The notes: generated from the letters alone by a model not told the origin. A stretch of 64,000 nucleotides of DNA from Achromobacter denitrificans NBRC 15125 (GCF_001571365.1 NZ_BCTQ01000016.1:78233-142232), one strand, 5' to 3'. Counted from the first letter of the stretch, positions 1-9,246 are shown. Program-made: numbers and translations.

Positions 1-495
1 GCGCCGGGCAACGTGTACCGGACCCGGGACGGCCATTGGGCCTCCATCGCGGCATCCACGCAGCGCATTTTCGAGCGGCTTTGCGTGGCGCTGGAACTGA
101 CCGGCGTGGCCGAGGATCCGCGCTACCGGACCAATCCCGACCGGGTGCGCAACCGCGAGGCGCTGGACGCGCTGGTGGCCGACGCCATCGCGCGCCGCAC
201 GCTCGATGAACTGGCGGCCCTGCTGGACGCACATGCCGTGGGATTCAGCCCCATCTACGACATCGCGGACATCTTCCGGGACCCGCACATCGCGGCCCGC
301 GAGGGCATCGTGTCCGTGGACGACGACGAACTGGGGCCCGTCAGGATGCAGAGCGTCGTGCCGCGGTTCTCCGAGACGCCGGGCGCCGTGCATCACGCCG
401 GGCCCAGCCTCGGGCAGCACAACGAGGAGGTGCTGGGCGCGCTGGGTTACTCCGGCGCGCAGCGGGCGGGCCTGCGGGAGCGAGGGGTGATCTGA
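1..495 (+). CDS. CoA-transferase family III (CaiB/BaiF), C-terminal part cut by window edge
   Basis: The reading frame is open from base 1, so the start lies upstream and only the last 164 residues are seen. The opening residues, including VYRTRDGHWASIAA, match the segment of family III CoA-transferases that follows the N-terminal catalytic half. The remainder has the typical C-terminal layout: a block about boundaries of the small domain (FSPIYDIADIFRDPHIAAR) and a late acidic GQHNEEVL motif. These enzymes move CoA between acyl-CoAs and free carboxylic acids in the cytoplasm. The catalytic Asp lies in the missing part. The next gene, 64 bases on, is a Bug receptor, a pairing often seen in Bordetella-type genomes. 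The acid used cannot be told. Confidence 0.85.
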   Translation, partial: APGNVYRTRDGHWASIAASTQRIFERLCVALELTGVAEDPRYRTNPDRVRNREALDALVADAIARRTLDELAALLDAHAVGFSPIYDIADIFRDPHIAAREGIVSVDDDELGPVRMQSVVPRFSETPGAVHHAGPSLGQHNEEVLGALGYSGAQRAGLRERGVI

Positions 496-559
496 AGCCG
501 GTTCCATCGCCACGGAGCCGCTTGCAGACAGGCCCGGGCGCCATCAGGAGGAGACAGCA

Positions 560-1531
560 ATGCGTGCATGGACAGCAGGGTGGATATTTGCGATCGGCCT
601 GATCGCGGCGGCGCCGGCGCAGGCGGCAGCCGAATGGCCCGCCAAGCCGGTCAAACTGCTGGTGGGGTTCCCGCCGGGGCAGGCGACGGACGCGGTGGCG
701 AGGATCCTGGCCGAACGCCTGTCCGCCAAATTGAAGCAGCCGGTCATCGTGGAGAACCGGCCGGGGCAGGGCGGCAGCATCGCGCTGGCGGCGCTGGCGA
801 AGTCCGCGCCCGACGGCTACACCATGATGCTATCGGCCACGGCGTCGCTCGTTACCAATCCGCATCTGTACAAGTCCACCGGCTACGACACCTTGCGCGA
901 TTTCGAGCCCGTGGGGCTGGTGGCCGACCTGCCGATGGTGCTGGTGGCCAATGCCTCGCAGTCATTCGACGACGTGGCGGGGCTGCGCGACTACGCGAAG
1001 CAACATCCCGGCGCGCTGAACTTCTCGTCGTCCGGCAACGGCACGCTGTCGCACCTGGGAATGGTGATGCTCCAGCGCGAGGCCGGGCTGCAATTGACCC
1101 ATATTCCGTATCAGGGCAGCGCCAAGGCGATGACGGACATGATCGCCGGCAACGTCGCCATCGGCCTGGACACGGTGGCGGTCACGCTGCCGCATATCCA
1201 GTCCGGGCGCCTGAAGGCCCTGGCGGTGGGCGCCAGCCAGCGCCTGCCGATGCTGCCGGACACGCCCACCTTCGCCGAAGCGGGCTATCCCGCCTTCCAG
1301 GCGAATCCATGGCTGGGGATGCTGTTCCCGAAGGGCACGCCCAAGGACATCGTGCAGCGCATGAACCGGGAAATCGGCGAGGCCGTGGCCACGCCCGCGC
1401 TGGCCCAGTCGCTCAAGTCCATCGGGGCGTTCGCGCGGGTCGATACGCCGGAGGATTTCACGCAGCTGCTGCGCCAGGAATACCGCGGCTGGGGCGAACT
1501 CGTCCAGCTGTCGGGCAGCCGCGTCGACTAG
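560..1531 (+). CDS. Bug-family periplasmic receptor of a tripartite tricarboxylate transporter (TctC-like)
   Basis: 323 residues. A signal peptide occupies residues 1-23 (hydrophobic core WIFAIGLIAAAP, cleavage after AQA). The mature start, WPAKPVKLLVGFPPGQATD, is the Bug/TctC signature in which the PG loop binds a carboxylate. The AGG-like and late motifs (PTFAEAGYPAF, GTPKDIVQRMN) are also present. The protein should capture an organic acid in the periplasm. No TctA or TctB membrane partner lies nearby, as is common for the many orphan Bug proteins of Bordetella. The ATG at 560 is preceded by a strong AGGAGGAG ribosome site at 546-553. It is likely co-expressed with the flanking CoA-transferase and reductase genes; the ligand is unknown. 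Confidence 0.9.
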   Translation: MRAWTAGWIFAIGLIAAAPAQAAAEWPAKPVKLLVGFPPGQATDAVARILAERLSAKLKQPVIVENRPGQGGSIALAALAKSAPDGYTMMLSATASLVTNPHLYKSTGYDTLRDFEPVGLVADLPMVLVANASQSFDDVAGLRDYAKQHPGALNFSSSGNGTLSHLGMVMLQREAGLQLTHIPYQGSAKAMTDMIAGNVAIGLDTVAVTLPHIQSGRLKALAVGASQRLPMLPDTPTFAEAGYPAFQANPWLGMLFPKGTPKDIVQRMNREIGEAVATPALAQSLKSIGAFARVDTPEDFTQLLRQEYRGWGELVQLSGSRVD

Positions 1532-1572
1532 GGCCCGGGCCCGCCGCAACGATCAATCACAAAGGAAAGCCG

Positions 1573-2577
1573 ATGAAGCATGACGATCCCTTCAAAGCCC
1601 TGGTCCTGACGCAGGATGACGGCAGGACGCAGTCCGAGCTGCGGGACCTGACCATTGCCCGCCTGCCGCCCGGCGACGTGACGGTCAAGGTCGATTATTC
1701 CAGCCTGAACTACAAGGACGCGATGGCGGTGACGGGCAAGGGCCGGATCGTGCGCGACTTTCCCATGGTGCCCGGCATCGACCTGGCGGGCACCGTGCTG
1801 GAGTCCAGCGCGGCGGACTACCCGGTCGGCACGCCCGTGGTCCTGACGGGCTGGAGCGTGGGCGAACGCTTCTGGGGCGGCTACAGCCAGGTGCAGCGCG
1901 TCAAGTCGGAATGGCTGGTGCCGCTTGCGCCGGGCCTGGACAGCTTCAAGGCCATGGCCATCGGCACGGCCGGGCTCACCGCCATGCTCTGCGTCATGGA
2001 CATCGAGGCGGCGGGCGTCGCGCCCGGCGCCGGGACGGTGCTGGTCACCGGCGCGTCCGGCGGGGTGGGCAGCGTGGCCGTGGCGCTGCTGGCCCGCCTG
2101 GGATACCGGGTCGCGGCGCTGGTGCAGCCCGGGCGCGAATCCGTCCACCCGTACCTGACGTCGCTGGGCGCGGCCGAGATCGTGTCGGGGCCGGAATGGG
2201 CGGAGCCGCCCAAGCCGCTGGAGAACCAGCGCTGGGCCGCCGCCGTCGATACCGTGGGCTCGAAAGTGCTGGCGCGGGTCCTGGCGTCGATGGAATATGG
2301 CGGCGCGGTCGCGGCCTGCGGCCTGGCCGGCGGCGCGGACCTGCCCGGAACGGTCATGCCCTTCATCCTGCGCGGCGTGCGGCTGCTGGGGGTGGATTCG
2401 GTGATGTGCCCGATTTCCAAGCGGCGGCAGGCCTGGGAGCGATTGGGCCAGGTCTATGAGGAAATGCCGTTCGGCGACATCGCCGTCACCGCCGGCCTGG
2501 CGCAGGTGCCGCAGCTGGCCGCCCGGCTGATGGCGGGGAACAACCGGGGGCGATACGTCATCGACGTGAACCGGTAG
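1573..2577 (+). CDS. acuI: AcuI/YhdH-family acrylyl-CoA reductase (zinc-free MDR oxidoreductase)
   Basis: 334 residues, medium-chain dehydrogenase/reductase fold. The N-terminal block YSSLNYKDAMAVTGKG and the following PMVPGIDLAGTV are characteristic of YhdH/AcuI. The NADPH-binding Rossmann motif TGASGGVGSVA lies near residue 158. Structural-zinc cysteines are absent, as expected for this subfamily. Known members reduce acryloyl-CoA to propionyl-CoA with NADPH and protect against this reactive intermediate. It follows the Bug receptor by 41 bases and is probably in the same transcript. Start chosen at ATG 1573 behind AAAGGAAAG. The family call is firm; the physiological substrate is inferred. 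Confidence 0.85.
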   Translation: MKHDDPFKALVLTQDDGRTQSELRDLTIARLPPGDVTVKVDYSSLNYKDAMAVTGKGRIVRDFPMVPGIDLAGTVLESSAADYPVGTPVVLTGWSVGERFWGGYSQVQRVKSEWLVPLAPGLDSFKAMAIGTAGLTAMLCVMDIEAAGVAPGAGTVLVTGASGGVGSVAVALLARLGYRVAALVQPGRESVHPYLTSLGAAEIVSGPEWAEPPKPLENQRWAAAVDTVGSKVLARVLASMEYGGAVAACGLAGGADLPGTVMPFILRGVRLLGVDSVMCPISKRRQAWERLGQVYEEMPFGDIAVTAGLAQVPQLAARLMAGNNRGRYVIDVNR

Positions 2578-2583
2578 CGCGCA

Positions 2584-2611
2584 GGCGCGGCGGCGGCCGA
2601 CGGGCCGCGCC
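2584..2611 (+). terminator. GC-rich hairpin after acuI
   Basis: An 8-bp perfect stem, GGCGCGGC (2584-2591) with GCCGCGCC (2604-2611), seven bases after the acuI stop. There is no T-tract, so it is at best a weak intrinsic terminator or an RNA 3'-end stabiliser. Confidence 0.35.
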
Positions 2612-2702
2612 GCCAGGGCGAAAACGCGGGGCGCGGGGAGGGGAAACGCGGAGCCGCAAAGGGGCAAACGCGTCCGGCGGGGCGCGTGACGGACGGGCTT
2701 GG

Positions 2703-2708
2703 TACAAT
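2703..2708 (+). promoter_or_regulatory. Candidate -10 box TACAAT for ybiT
   Basis: TACAAT lies 50 bases before the ybiT start. No convincing -35 hexamer is seen at the usual distance. The same hexamer recurs upstream of yigZ, surE and rlmD in this window, which supports it as a local -10 form. Confidence 0.4.
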
Positions 2709-2758
2709 GTCAGGTTTCCCGCATGCGTCCCCGACGCCCTTAGCCTCTAAAAAATACC

Positions 2759-4363
2759 GTGATATCCACTGCCAATCTCACCATCCAGTTCGGTCCCAAA
2801 CCTCTTTTCGAGAACGTTAGCGTCAAGTTCGGGGAAGGCAACCGGTACGGGCTGATCGGGGCCAATGGGTCCGGCAAGTCGACATTCATGAAGATCATCG
2901 GCGGCGACCTTGAGCCGTCGGCCGGCAACGTATCGCTGGAACCGGGCGTGCGCCTGGGCAAGCTGCGCCAGGACCAGTTCGCTTTCGAAGACCTGCGCGT
3001 GCTGGACGTGGTCATGATGGGCCACACCGAAATGTGGGCCGCGATGTCCGAGCGCGACGCCATCTACGCGAACCCGGAGGCGTCCGAGGACGACTACATG
3101 CGCGCGGCCGAACTGGAAGCCAAGTTCGCCGAATACGACGGCTACACCGCCGAAGCGCGCGCCGGCGAACTGCTGCTGGGCCTGGAAATCGCCGTCGACC
3201 TGCACAACCTGCCGATGCGCGAAGTCGCGCCCGGCTGGAAGCTGCGCGTGCTGCTGGCCCAGGCGCTGTTCTCCAATCCGGACGTGCTGCTGCTGGACGA
3301 ACCGACCAACAACCTGGATATCAACACGATCCGCTGGCTGGAGAACGTGCTCAACGGCTACCAGAGCACGATGATCATCATCAGCCACGACCGCCACTTC
3401 CTGAACCAGGTGTGCACGCACATGGCCGACGTGGACTACGGCGAGATCCGGATCTACCCGGGCAACTACGACGACTACATGCTGGCCTCCACCCAGGCCC
3501 GCGAGCGTCTGGTGGCCAACAACGCCAAGGCCAAGGAACGCGTGGCCGAACTGCAGGACTTCGTGCGCCGTTTCGCCGCCAACAAGTCCAAGTCGCGCCA
3601 GGCCACCTCGCGCCTCAAGCAGATCGACCGCATCAAGTCCGAGCAGGTCGTGGTCAAGCCGTCGTCGCGCCAGAACCCCTACATCCGCTTCGAGCAGAAC
3701 AAGGTCATGCACCGTCTGGCGGTCACGGTCGAGCACCTGTCCAAGGCCTACGACGCGCCCGTGATCCGCAACTTCTCCGCCATGGTCGATGCCGGCGAGA
3801 AGATCGCCATCATCGGCGCCAACGGCGTGGGCAAGACCACCTTGCTGCGCCTGCTGGCCACCGACCTGCAACCGGACTCCGGTTCGGTGAAGTGGTCGGA
3901 GAACGCGGACCTGGGCTATATGGCGCAGGACGTGTCGGATCAATTCCTGCAAACCGACGTCAACCTGCTGGACTGGATGGGCGAACACCGCCAGCCGGGC
4001 GACGACGACCAGTCGATCCGCTCCGTGCTGGGCCGCTTGCTGTTCTCGGCGGACGATCTACCCAAGGCGCCCAAGGTGCTGTCCGGCGGCGAAAAGAACC
4101 GCATGACCTTCGGCCGCCTGATGCTGGGCCGGCACAACGTCATGCTGCTCGACGAGCCCACCAACCACCTGGACATGGAATCGATCGAGTCGCTGCAGTT
4201 CGCGCTGGAAAAGTACGAAGGCACGCTGGTCTTCGTGTCCCACGACCGCGAGTTCGTGTCCGGCCTGGCCACGCGCGTGATCGAAATCCTGCCCTCGGGC
4301 GAGATCGTCGACTACCGCGGCACCTACGACGACTACCTGACCTCCCGCGGCATCGACGCCTGA
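2759..4363 (+). CDS. ybiT: ABC-F family ribosome-associated ATPase YbiT
   Basis: 534 residues, two ABC domains and no membrane segments. First Walker [10 protein letters not shown] near residue 34, Walker [12 protein letters not shown] near 178; second Walker [10 protein letters not shown] near 353, signature LSGGEKNRM near 440, Walker [11 protein letters not shown] near 461. The interdomain linker (about 235-320, rich in Lys/Arg, [13 protein letters not shown]) is the ABC-F P-site tRNA interaction motif. The start, [20 protein letters not shown], aligns with E. coli YbiT, and length fits (about 530). ABC-F proteins act on the 70S ribosome in translation rather than transport. Start is GTG 2759; nothing better is in frame nearby. 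Confidence 0.93.
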   Translation: MISTANLTIQFGPKPLFENVSVKFGEGNRYGLIGANGSGKSTFMKIIGGDLEPSAGNVSLEPGVRLGKLRQDQFAFEDLRVLDVVMMGHTEMWAAMSERDAIYANPEASEDDYMRAAELEAKFAEYDGYTAEARAGELLLGLEIAVDLHNLPMREVAPGWKLRVLLAQALFSNPDVLLLDEPTNNLDINTIRWLENVLNGYQSTMIIISHDRHFLNQVCTHMADVDYGEIRIYPGNYDDYMLASTQARERLVANNAKAKERVAELQDFVRRFAANKSKSRQATSRLKQIDRIKSEQVVVKPSSRQNPYIRFEQNKVMHRLAVTVEHLSKAYDAPVIRNFSAMVDAGEKIAIIGANGVGKTTLLRLLATDLQPDSGSVKWSENADLGYMAQDVSDQFLQTDVNLLDWMGEHRQPGDDDQSIRSVLGRLLFSADDLPKAPKVLSGGEKNRMTFGRLMLGRHNVMLLDEPTNHLDMESIESLQFALEKYEGTLVFVSHDREFVSGLATRVIEILPSGEIVDYRGTYDDYLTSRGIDA

Positions 4364-4375
4364 GGTCCGAGCTTG

Positions 4376-4408
4376 CGCGGCGCGGCCCCTTGAGGGCGGC
4401 CCGCCGCG
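4376..4408 (+). terminator. GC-rich stem-loop after ybiT
   Basis: CGCGGCG-type arms at 4376 and 4402 enclose an inner GGCC/GGCC-like pairing, 12 bases past the ybiT stop. No T-tract. Weak evidence for termination. Confidence 0.3.
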
Positions 4409-4492
4409 TTCAGCCTGCTGCAAACCTGGCTGGGCTATCATCCGGGTAAACCCTGGCGCCGCTTCGGCCAGGCATTCCTGCCGCTCCCCCAC

Positions 4493-5710
4493 ATGTCCCC
4501 CACACCGCATGCCGCGCCCGATGGCGCGCAGATCGGCATGTTCACGCTGACGTTCCGCATCGTTTCCATCGCGTTCTTCACCTTCATCTGCTATCTGGCC
4601 ATCGGCCTGCCGCTGGCCGTGCTGCCCGGTTACGTGCACGACCAGCTCGGCTACGGTTCGGTGCTGGCCGGCCTGGCGATCAGCGTGCAATACGCAGCCA
4701 CCTTGCTCAGCCGCTCGCACGCGGGCCGCATGGCGGACACGGTGGGGCCCAAGCAGACCGTGGTGATCGGCATGGCGGCTTGCGCCGCCAGCGGGGTGTT
4801 CCTGCTGCTGGCATACGCCTTCGAGCGCAGCGCCTGGCTCAGCCTGGCGATGATCATCGTCAGCCGGTTGGCGCTGGGCTTCGGCGAAAGCTGGGTGGGC
4901 ACGGGCTCGGCCACCTGGGCCATCGCTCGGGTGGGGCCGCTGCATACCGCGCGCGTCATTTCCTGGAACGGCATCTGCACCTACGGCGGCCTCGCGCTGG
5001 GCGCGCCGCTGGGCGTGTACCTGGAGCAGCAATGGAGCATGGGCGCGCTGGGCGGCGCGGTGCTGCTGCTGGGGCTGGCCGGCCTGGGCATGGCGGTGTC
5101 GCGCGCGGCGGTCGCCATCGTGGGCGGGCACCGCATGGCATTCAAGAGCGTGGTGCTGCGCGTCTTCCCCCATGGCATGGCGCTGGGCCTGGGATCGGTG
5201 GGCTTCGGAACCCTGGCGGCCTTCGTGGCCCTGTACTACGCCAGCGCGTCCTGGGACGGGGCGGCGCATGCGCTGAGCGCGTTCGGCTGCGCCTTCATCG
5301 GGGTGCGGCTGCTGTTCGCCGGCACCATCACGCGTTTCGGCGGCTTCCGCGTGGCGCAGGCGTCCTTCGTGGTCGAGGCCGCGGGCCTGCTGTTGCTGTG
5401 GCTGGCGCCCAACCCGGGCGCGGCCTTGCTGGGGGCGGCGTTGACCGGCTGCGGTTTCGCCCTGGTATTTCCCGCCATCGGCGTGGAGGCCGTGGCTCGC
5501 GTGCCCCCTGGCAGCCGCGGCGCGGCGCTGGGCGCGTACTCCGCCTTCCTGGATCTGGCGCTGGGCGTCACCGGCCCCATCGCGGGGTATATTTCGAGCG
5601 GATTCGGCTATCCGGCCATCTTCCTGGCGGCCGCCATGTCGGTGCTGACCGGTTTCCTGATTGCCTTCGGCCTGCAGCGCCACGCCGTCCGGACGGCTTC
5701 CAGGGCCTGA
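4493..5710 (+). CDS. MFS transporter, YfcJ/YhhS-like
   Basis: 405 residues with about twelve hydrophobic segments in two halves. The first membrane pair, then AGLAISVQYAATLLSRSHAGRMADTVGPK, carries the loop 2-3 signature (RxxGRxxD-like) of the major facilitator superfamily; this exact style is typical of the YfcJ/YhhS (UPF0226) branch, thought to be drug or sugar efflux. A second signature-like stretch occurs after the sixth helix. It stands alone on the plus strand with about 100 bases of AT-richer DNA behind it. Start ATG 4493 gives a short cytoplasmic N-terminus before the first helix. Substrate not predictable. Confidence 0.8.
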   Translation: MSPTPHAAPDGAQIGMFTLTFRIVSIAFFTFICYLAIGLPLAVLPGYVHDQLGYGSVLAGLAISVQYAATLLSRSHAGRMADTVGPKQTVVIGMAACAASGVFLLLAYAFERSAWLSLAMIIVSRLALGFGESWVGTGSATWAIARVGPLHTARVISWNGICTYGGLALGAPLGVYLEQQWSMGALGGAVLLLGLAGLGMAVSRAAVAIVGGHRMAFKSVVLRVFPHGMALGLGSVGFGTLAAFVALYYASASWDGAAHALSAFGCAFIGVRLLFAGTITRFGGFRVAQASFVVEAAGLLLLWLAPNPGAALLGAALTGCGFALVFPAIGVEAVARVPPGSRGAALGAYSAFLDLALGVTGPIAGYISSGFGYPAIFLAAAMSVLTGFLIAFGLQRHAVRTASRA

Positions 5711-5752
5711 CCTTTATTACGAAAAGAAGTTAAGACATTCAATATTGATCGT

Positions 5753-5780
5753 TTGGATTCATATAACGAATTGTTAGATT
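5753..5780 (+). promoter_or_regulatory. Candidate sigma70 promoter for the 5817-9246 ABC operon
   Basis: TTGGAT (5753-5758) and TAGATT (5775-5780) with a 16-base spacer sit in an AT-rich pocket (5711-5800) that stands out from the GC-rich surroundings. The pocket is the only gap before the ABC operon, so it must hold its control region, although these hexamers are only a fair match. Confidence 0.35.
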
Positions 5781-5816
5781 TGAGGCTCGTTTTCCACGCG
5801 CGCCACGATTCGTTCC

Positions 5817-6587
5817 ATGAACCTCACTTTCGACCACGTACACAAGCACTTCGGCGAACTCCCCGTCGTGGACGGTTTCGCCAGCGAAATCAAGGCCGGT
5901 GAACTGGTCGCGCTGGTCGGCCCGTCGGGCTGCGGCAAGTCCACCTTGCTGCATCTGGCGGCAGGCCTGGAGAAGCCCACCCAGGGCGCCGTGCTCGCCG
6001 ACGGCCAGGCCGTCTCCGGCCCGCACCCCAGCCGCACCCTGGTGTTCCAGGAGCATGCGCTGTACCCCTGGCTGACGCTGCTGGACAACGTGGCGCTGGC
6101 GCTGGAATTCCAGAAGGCGCCCAAGGCCCGCGCCCGCGAGGCTGCGCGGCAATGGCTGGCGCGCGTCAGCCTGGCCGGCTTCGAAGACTACTACCCCCAC
6201 CAGGTTTCGGGCGGCATGCGGCAACGCGCCGCGCTGGCCAGGGCGTTCATCGCCCAGCCGCAGACGCTGCTCATGGACGAGCCCTTCGGCGCGCTGGACG
6301 CGCTCACCCGGCTCAGCCTGCAGGACGTGCTGCGCCAGCTGATCGCCCAGGAAAAGCCCACCGTGCTGCTCGTGACCCACGACGTCGACGAGGCCCTGTT
6401 CCTGGCGGATCGCATCATCGTCTTCAGCCCGCGCCCGGCGCGCGTGCTGCGCGAGTTCAACCTGGCGCACCACGAAAAGACCCACGACCTGTCCGGCCTG
6501 GCCGCCGAGAAGCGCGAGATCCTGCGCCTGCTCGGCATCGCGGTGGACGGGGCGGGCGCGCCCGCCGACCTGGCCCTGGCCGCCTGA
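5817..6587 (+). CDS. ABC importer ATPase, nitrate/sulfonate/taurine type (SsuB/TauB-like)
   Basis: 256 residues. Walker A GPSGCGKST at about 34-42, Q-loop FQEHALYPWLTL near 78, signature SGGMRQR near 131, Walker B LLMDEPFGALD near 152 and the H-loop VTHDVDEALFLADR near 185. The PWLT and FGALD variants mark the SsuB/TauB/NrtD branch. It energises the permease encoded at 7652. First gene of an operon with its binding protein 69 bases downstream, separated by a GC hairpin at 6611-6628. Confidence 0.88.
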   Translation: MNLTFDHVHKHFGELPVVDGFASEIKAGELVALVGPSGCGKSTLLHLAAGLEKPTQGAVLADGQAVSGPHPSRTLVFQEHALYPWLTLLDNVALALEFQKAPKARAREAARQWLARVSLAGFEDYYPHQVSGGMRQRAALARAFIAQPQTLLMDEPFGALDALTRLSLQDVLRQLIAQEKPTVLLVTHDVDEALFLADRIIVFSPRPARVLREFNLAHHEKTHDLSGLAAEKREILRLLGIAVDGAGAPADLALAA

Positions 6588-6610
6588 CGGTCCCTTTTCG
6601 GATTCTTCCT

Positions 6611-6628
6611 GGCGGCGCTCGCGCCGCC
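6611..6628 (+). other. Intercistronic hairpin between ATPase and binding-protein genes
   Basis: GGCGGCGC (6611-6618) and GCGCCGCC (6621-6628) form a tight stem. Its place just upstream of the binding-protein gene fits an RNA processing or stabilising element that lets the binding protein be made in excess over the ATPase. Confidence 0.4.
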
Positions 6629-6656
6629 GCCCCCCGATTCCCCTGGAGCTCTCCTC

Positions 6657-7655
6657 ATGAAATTGAAGCAATGGCTGTCCCTGCCGCTGGCTGCGGCGCT
6701 GCTGGCCGCGGCCCCCGCGATGGCCGCCGAAAAATTCCGCGTGGGCTACCTGCGCGTCATGGACGATGCGCAAGCCATCGTCGCCCAGGAGGGCGGCTAC
6801 TACAAAAAGGCCGGCCTGGATTCCGAACTGATCGAATTCAAATCCGGCACCGACCTGATCAAGGCCATCGTCGGCGGCCAGCTGGACATCGGCGTGCTCG
6901 GCTTCACCAACGCCGTGGCCTGGGCCTCCAAGGGCGCGGACCTGAAGGTGGTGGGCGGCGCGCAGCAGGGCTACCACTCGCTGATCGTGCGCGACGATTC
7001 CGGCATCAAGGACATCGCCGGCCTGAAGGGCAAGACCCTGGCCTCGCAGGCCGAAGGCAGCACGGCGGACGTGGTCCTGAAGGGCGTGGTGCTCAAGCAG
7101 GGCAACCTGGGCGCCGACGACGTCAACGTCATGGGCGTGAGCCCCGCCGTGGCGGTGCAGTCGCTGGTGGGCAAGCGCGTGGACGCGGCGTTCCTGTTCG
7201 AACCCTATGACCGCATCGCGCAGCTCGTCGCCCCGGTCAAGCAGATCTACGAAGTGGGCCAGGCCTGGCCGTTCCCGTGCATGGTCGTGATTACTTCCGG
7301 CGAAACGCTGGCCAAGCGCAAGGACGACGTCTGGAAGGCCCTGGACGCGCAGAATCAGGCCATCGAGCTGTTGCAGAAGGAACCGGCCCAGGCTTCCAAG
7401 CTGATCGCCTCGTATTTCATCGCGGAGCCCACGCTCAAGACCCTGACCCGCGGCGAACTGCCGCGCGAGACGGTCATCGCCGAAGCCATCGGCACGCAGG
7501 TCTTCACGCCCAAGCTGACCGAGAAGGACACCCGCCGCATGCAGGAAATCGCCGATATCCTGCAGGCCCAGGGCTCGCTCAAGACGCGTGACGGCAAGCC
7601 GTACGACGTCTCCAGCATTGTCGACCTGTCCTGGCAAGAGGCTCGCAAGCTTTGA
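6657..7655 (+). CDS. ABC importer periplasmic binding protein, NMT1/SsuA-like
   Basis: 332 residues. Signal peptide 1-23 (LSLPLAAALLAAAPAMAAE). The mature protein opens with RVGYLRVMDDAQAIVAQEGGYYKKAGLD, the usual NMT1/OpuAC-like beginning, followed by GGQLDIGVLGFTNAVAWASKG, the ligand-site switch region, and ALVGKRVDAAFLFEPY-type residues in the second lobe. Known relatives bind alkanesulfonates, taurine, nitrate or pyrimidine precursors. The ligand here is open. ATG 6657 follows GGAGCTCTCCTC. Ends by overlapping the permease start (TTGA). Confidence 0.87.
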   Translation: MKLKQWLSLPLAAALLAAAPAMAAEKFRVGYLRVMDDAQAIVAQEGGYYKKAGLDSELIEFKSGTDLIKAIVGGQLDIGVLGFTNAVAWASKGADLKVVGGAQQGYHSLIVRDDSGIKDIAGLKGKTLASQAEGSTADVVLKGVVLKQGNLGADDVNVMGVSPAVAVQSLVGKRVDAAFLFEPYDRIAQLVAPVKQIYEVGQAWPFPCMVVITSGETLAKRKDDVWKALDAQNQAIELLQKEPAQASKLIASYFIAEPTLKTLTRGELPRETVIAEAIGTQVFTPKLTEKDTRRMQEIADILQAQGSLKTRDGKPYDVSSIVDLSWQEARKL

Positions 7656-8425
7656 GCGCATCCACCCGAGTCACCGGCGCCCGCAAGCATCTCGCGGGCG
7701 TGCTGGGCGTAGTGTTCATCCTGGCGCTCTGGCAGTTGGCGTCGTTCGCGCTGCCGGACTTCCTCATGCCGGGCGTTCCGGCCGTCGTCGAGCGCCTGTT
7801 CGAGGACCTGGGCAAGCAATCCTTCCACCAGAGCCTGCTGGGCACGCTGGGCCGGCTGGGCGCGGGCTACGGCCTGGCGCTGGCCGCCGGCATCGGCTTC
7901 GGGCTGGTGGCGGCCGTGCTGTTCTTCTTCCGCGAAGTGCTGCGCAGCGCCATCGTCATCCTGCAATCGATCCCCTCGATCGCCTGGGTGCCGCTGTTCC
8001 TGATCGTTATGGGCTTCGGCAACACGCCCATCATCGTGGTGGTGGCGCTGTCGGCGTTTTTCCCGGCCGCCCTCAGCGTGATGAACGCCACGGAATCCGT
8101 GCAGCGCGTCCACGTGGCGGCGGCGCGGGTCATGGGCGCCACGCCCTGGGGCCTGGTCAAGCGCGTCTACCTGCCGGCCGTGATGCCGGAGCTCATTACG
8201 GGCGCGCAGCTGGCCTTCGGCAATGCCTGGCGCGCCCTGATCTCCGCGGAAATGCTGATCGGCTTCGGCAAGGGCCTGGGCCGCTCGCTGGCGTATTCGG
8301 GCGAGATCGCCGACATGACCGGCGTGATGACCAACATCCTGGTTATCGCGGTGCTGGCGGCGCTGATCGACCAGTTCGTGCTTGAGAACCTCAAGCATCG
8401 CCTGCTGCGCTACCAGTACGTGTGA
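7652..8425 (+). CDS. ABC importer permease, SsuC/TauC-like
   Basis: 257 residues with about six membrane helices. The cytoplasmic EAA loop, AAARVMGATPWGLVKRVYLP near residues 153-172, is where the SsuB-like ATPase docks. Start taken as TTG 7652, which overlaps the stop of the binding protein gene (TTGA) and so implies translational coupling; the product then begins SASTRVTGARKH. The stop overlaps a possible GTG of the next gene. Confidence 0.87.
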   Translation: MSASTRVTGARKHLAGVLGVVFILALWQLASFALPDFLMPGVPAVVERLFEDLGKQSFHQSLLGTLGRLGAGYGLALAAGIGFGLVAAVLFFFREVLRSAIVILQSIPSIAWVPLFLIVMGFGNTPIIVVVALSAFFPAALSVMNATESVQRVHVAAARVMGATPWGLVKRVYLPAVMPELITGAQLAFGNAWRALISAEMLIGFGKGLGRSLAYSGEIADMTGVMTNILVIAVLAALIDQFVLENLKHRLLRYQYV

Positions 8426-8442
8426 GCGCGACGGAGGCCCGC

Positions 8443-9246
8443 ATGATTCGCCATCTACGCCTGTTCGCCCTTGGCGCCTGCCTGGCGGCGGGCGCCGCGC
8501 ACGCCCAGGCCGAACCGTTCGCGGCGGCGCGCGGGCGGGGGGAACTGGTGGTGGGGGTCCCGTACCTGGCGCCGCCGCCCGAGGCCGGCGCCAAGATCCG
8601 CACGCCGGACGGCCTGGACGCCGCCGCGGCCGAGCGGCTGGGGCAGAGCCTGGGCCTGCCGGTGCGCCTGCGGCAGCTGTCGGCCGAGCAGGCCGCGGCC
8701 GCGCTGGCGACGGGCGAGGCGGACCTGGTGCTGGCCGACGGCGCGGCGGGCCTGCCGGCGTCGGTCGCCGCGCAAGCCACCGGCTACGCGGTCCGCCCCA
8801 AGGCCGTGATCCGCAGCGACACCCGGCTGCGGCGGCCGGACGACGCGCGCGGCCGCAGCGTCTGCATGGCCGAGGCCGCCACGGCGTCTCGCGCCCTGGC
8901 GCAGCGCTGGGGCGCCGTCGTGCGCACTTACCGCGTGCCGTCCGACGCCCTGGTCGCGGTGCGCGAAGGCAGCTGCGACATCGGCCTGGTGGACGACGCG
9001 GTCTGGGAACCGCTGATGCGCTTTCCGGAGTGGAAGAAATTCTCGTCCACGCTGTCCGCCGACGGCGACCGGCATGAGCGGGTGTGGCTGCTGCGGGCGG
9101 ACGACTCCGCCAGCCGCGGCTGGCTCGACCAGCAGATGCGCGACTGGAACCGCGCCGGCGCCTGGAAGGCCATGACCGTCAAATGGGCCCGCGACGTGGC
9201 GTTCGACGTCTATCTGGACCAGGAAGTCCCGGACTGCCACGGCTAG
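8443..9246 (+). CDS. Orphan periplasmic SBP_bac_3-type binding protein
   Basis: 267 residues. Signal peptide of about 22 residues (LRLFALGACLAAGAAHAQA). The fold pattern is that of amino-acid-type binding proteins (family 3): an early GELVVGVPYLAPPPE strand, PDGLDAAAAERLGQSLGL, and the second-lobe segment DARGRSVCMAEAATASRALAQ with REGSCDIGLVDD. Two cysteines in the second lobe may form a disulfide. It is the fourth gene of the SsuABC-like operon, which already has an NMT1-type receptor, so its partner is unclear. ATG 8443 is preferred over GTG 8422 because GGAGG sits at 8433-8437. Confidence 0.65.
   Translation: MIRHLRLFALGACLAAGAAHAQAEPFAAARGRGELVVGVPYLAPPPEAGAKIRTPDGLDAAAAERLGQSLGLPVRLRQLSAEQAAAALATGEADLVLADGAAGLPASVAAQATGYAVRPKAVIRSDTRLRRPDDARGRSVCMAEAATASRALAQRWGAVVRTYRVPSDALVAVREGSCDIGLVDDAVWEPLMRFPEWKKFSSTLSADGDRHERVWLLRADDSASRGWLDQQMRDWNRAGAWKAMTVKWARDVAFDVYLDQEVPDCHG

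Noticed and set aside
568..2577. Long plus-strand frame spanning the Bug receptor and reductase genes
   Set aside because: It is the wrong frame of the Bug gene joined by chance to the real acuI frame; the acuI start at 1573 has a better site and family match.
5739..7661. Long minus-strand frame opposite the ABC operon
   Set aside because: Composition is Arg/Gly/Ala/His-rich shadow of high-GC coding DNA, with no family motif.
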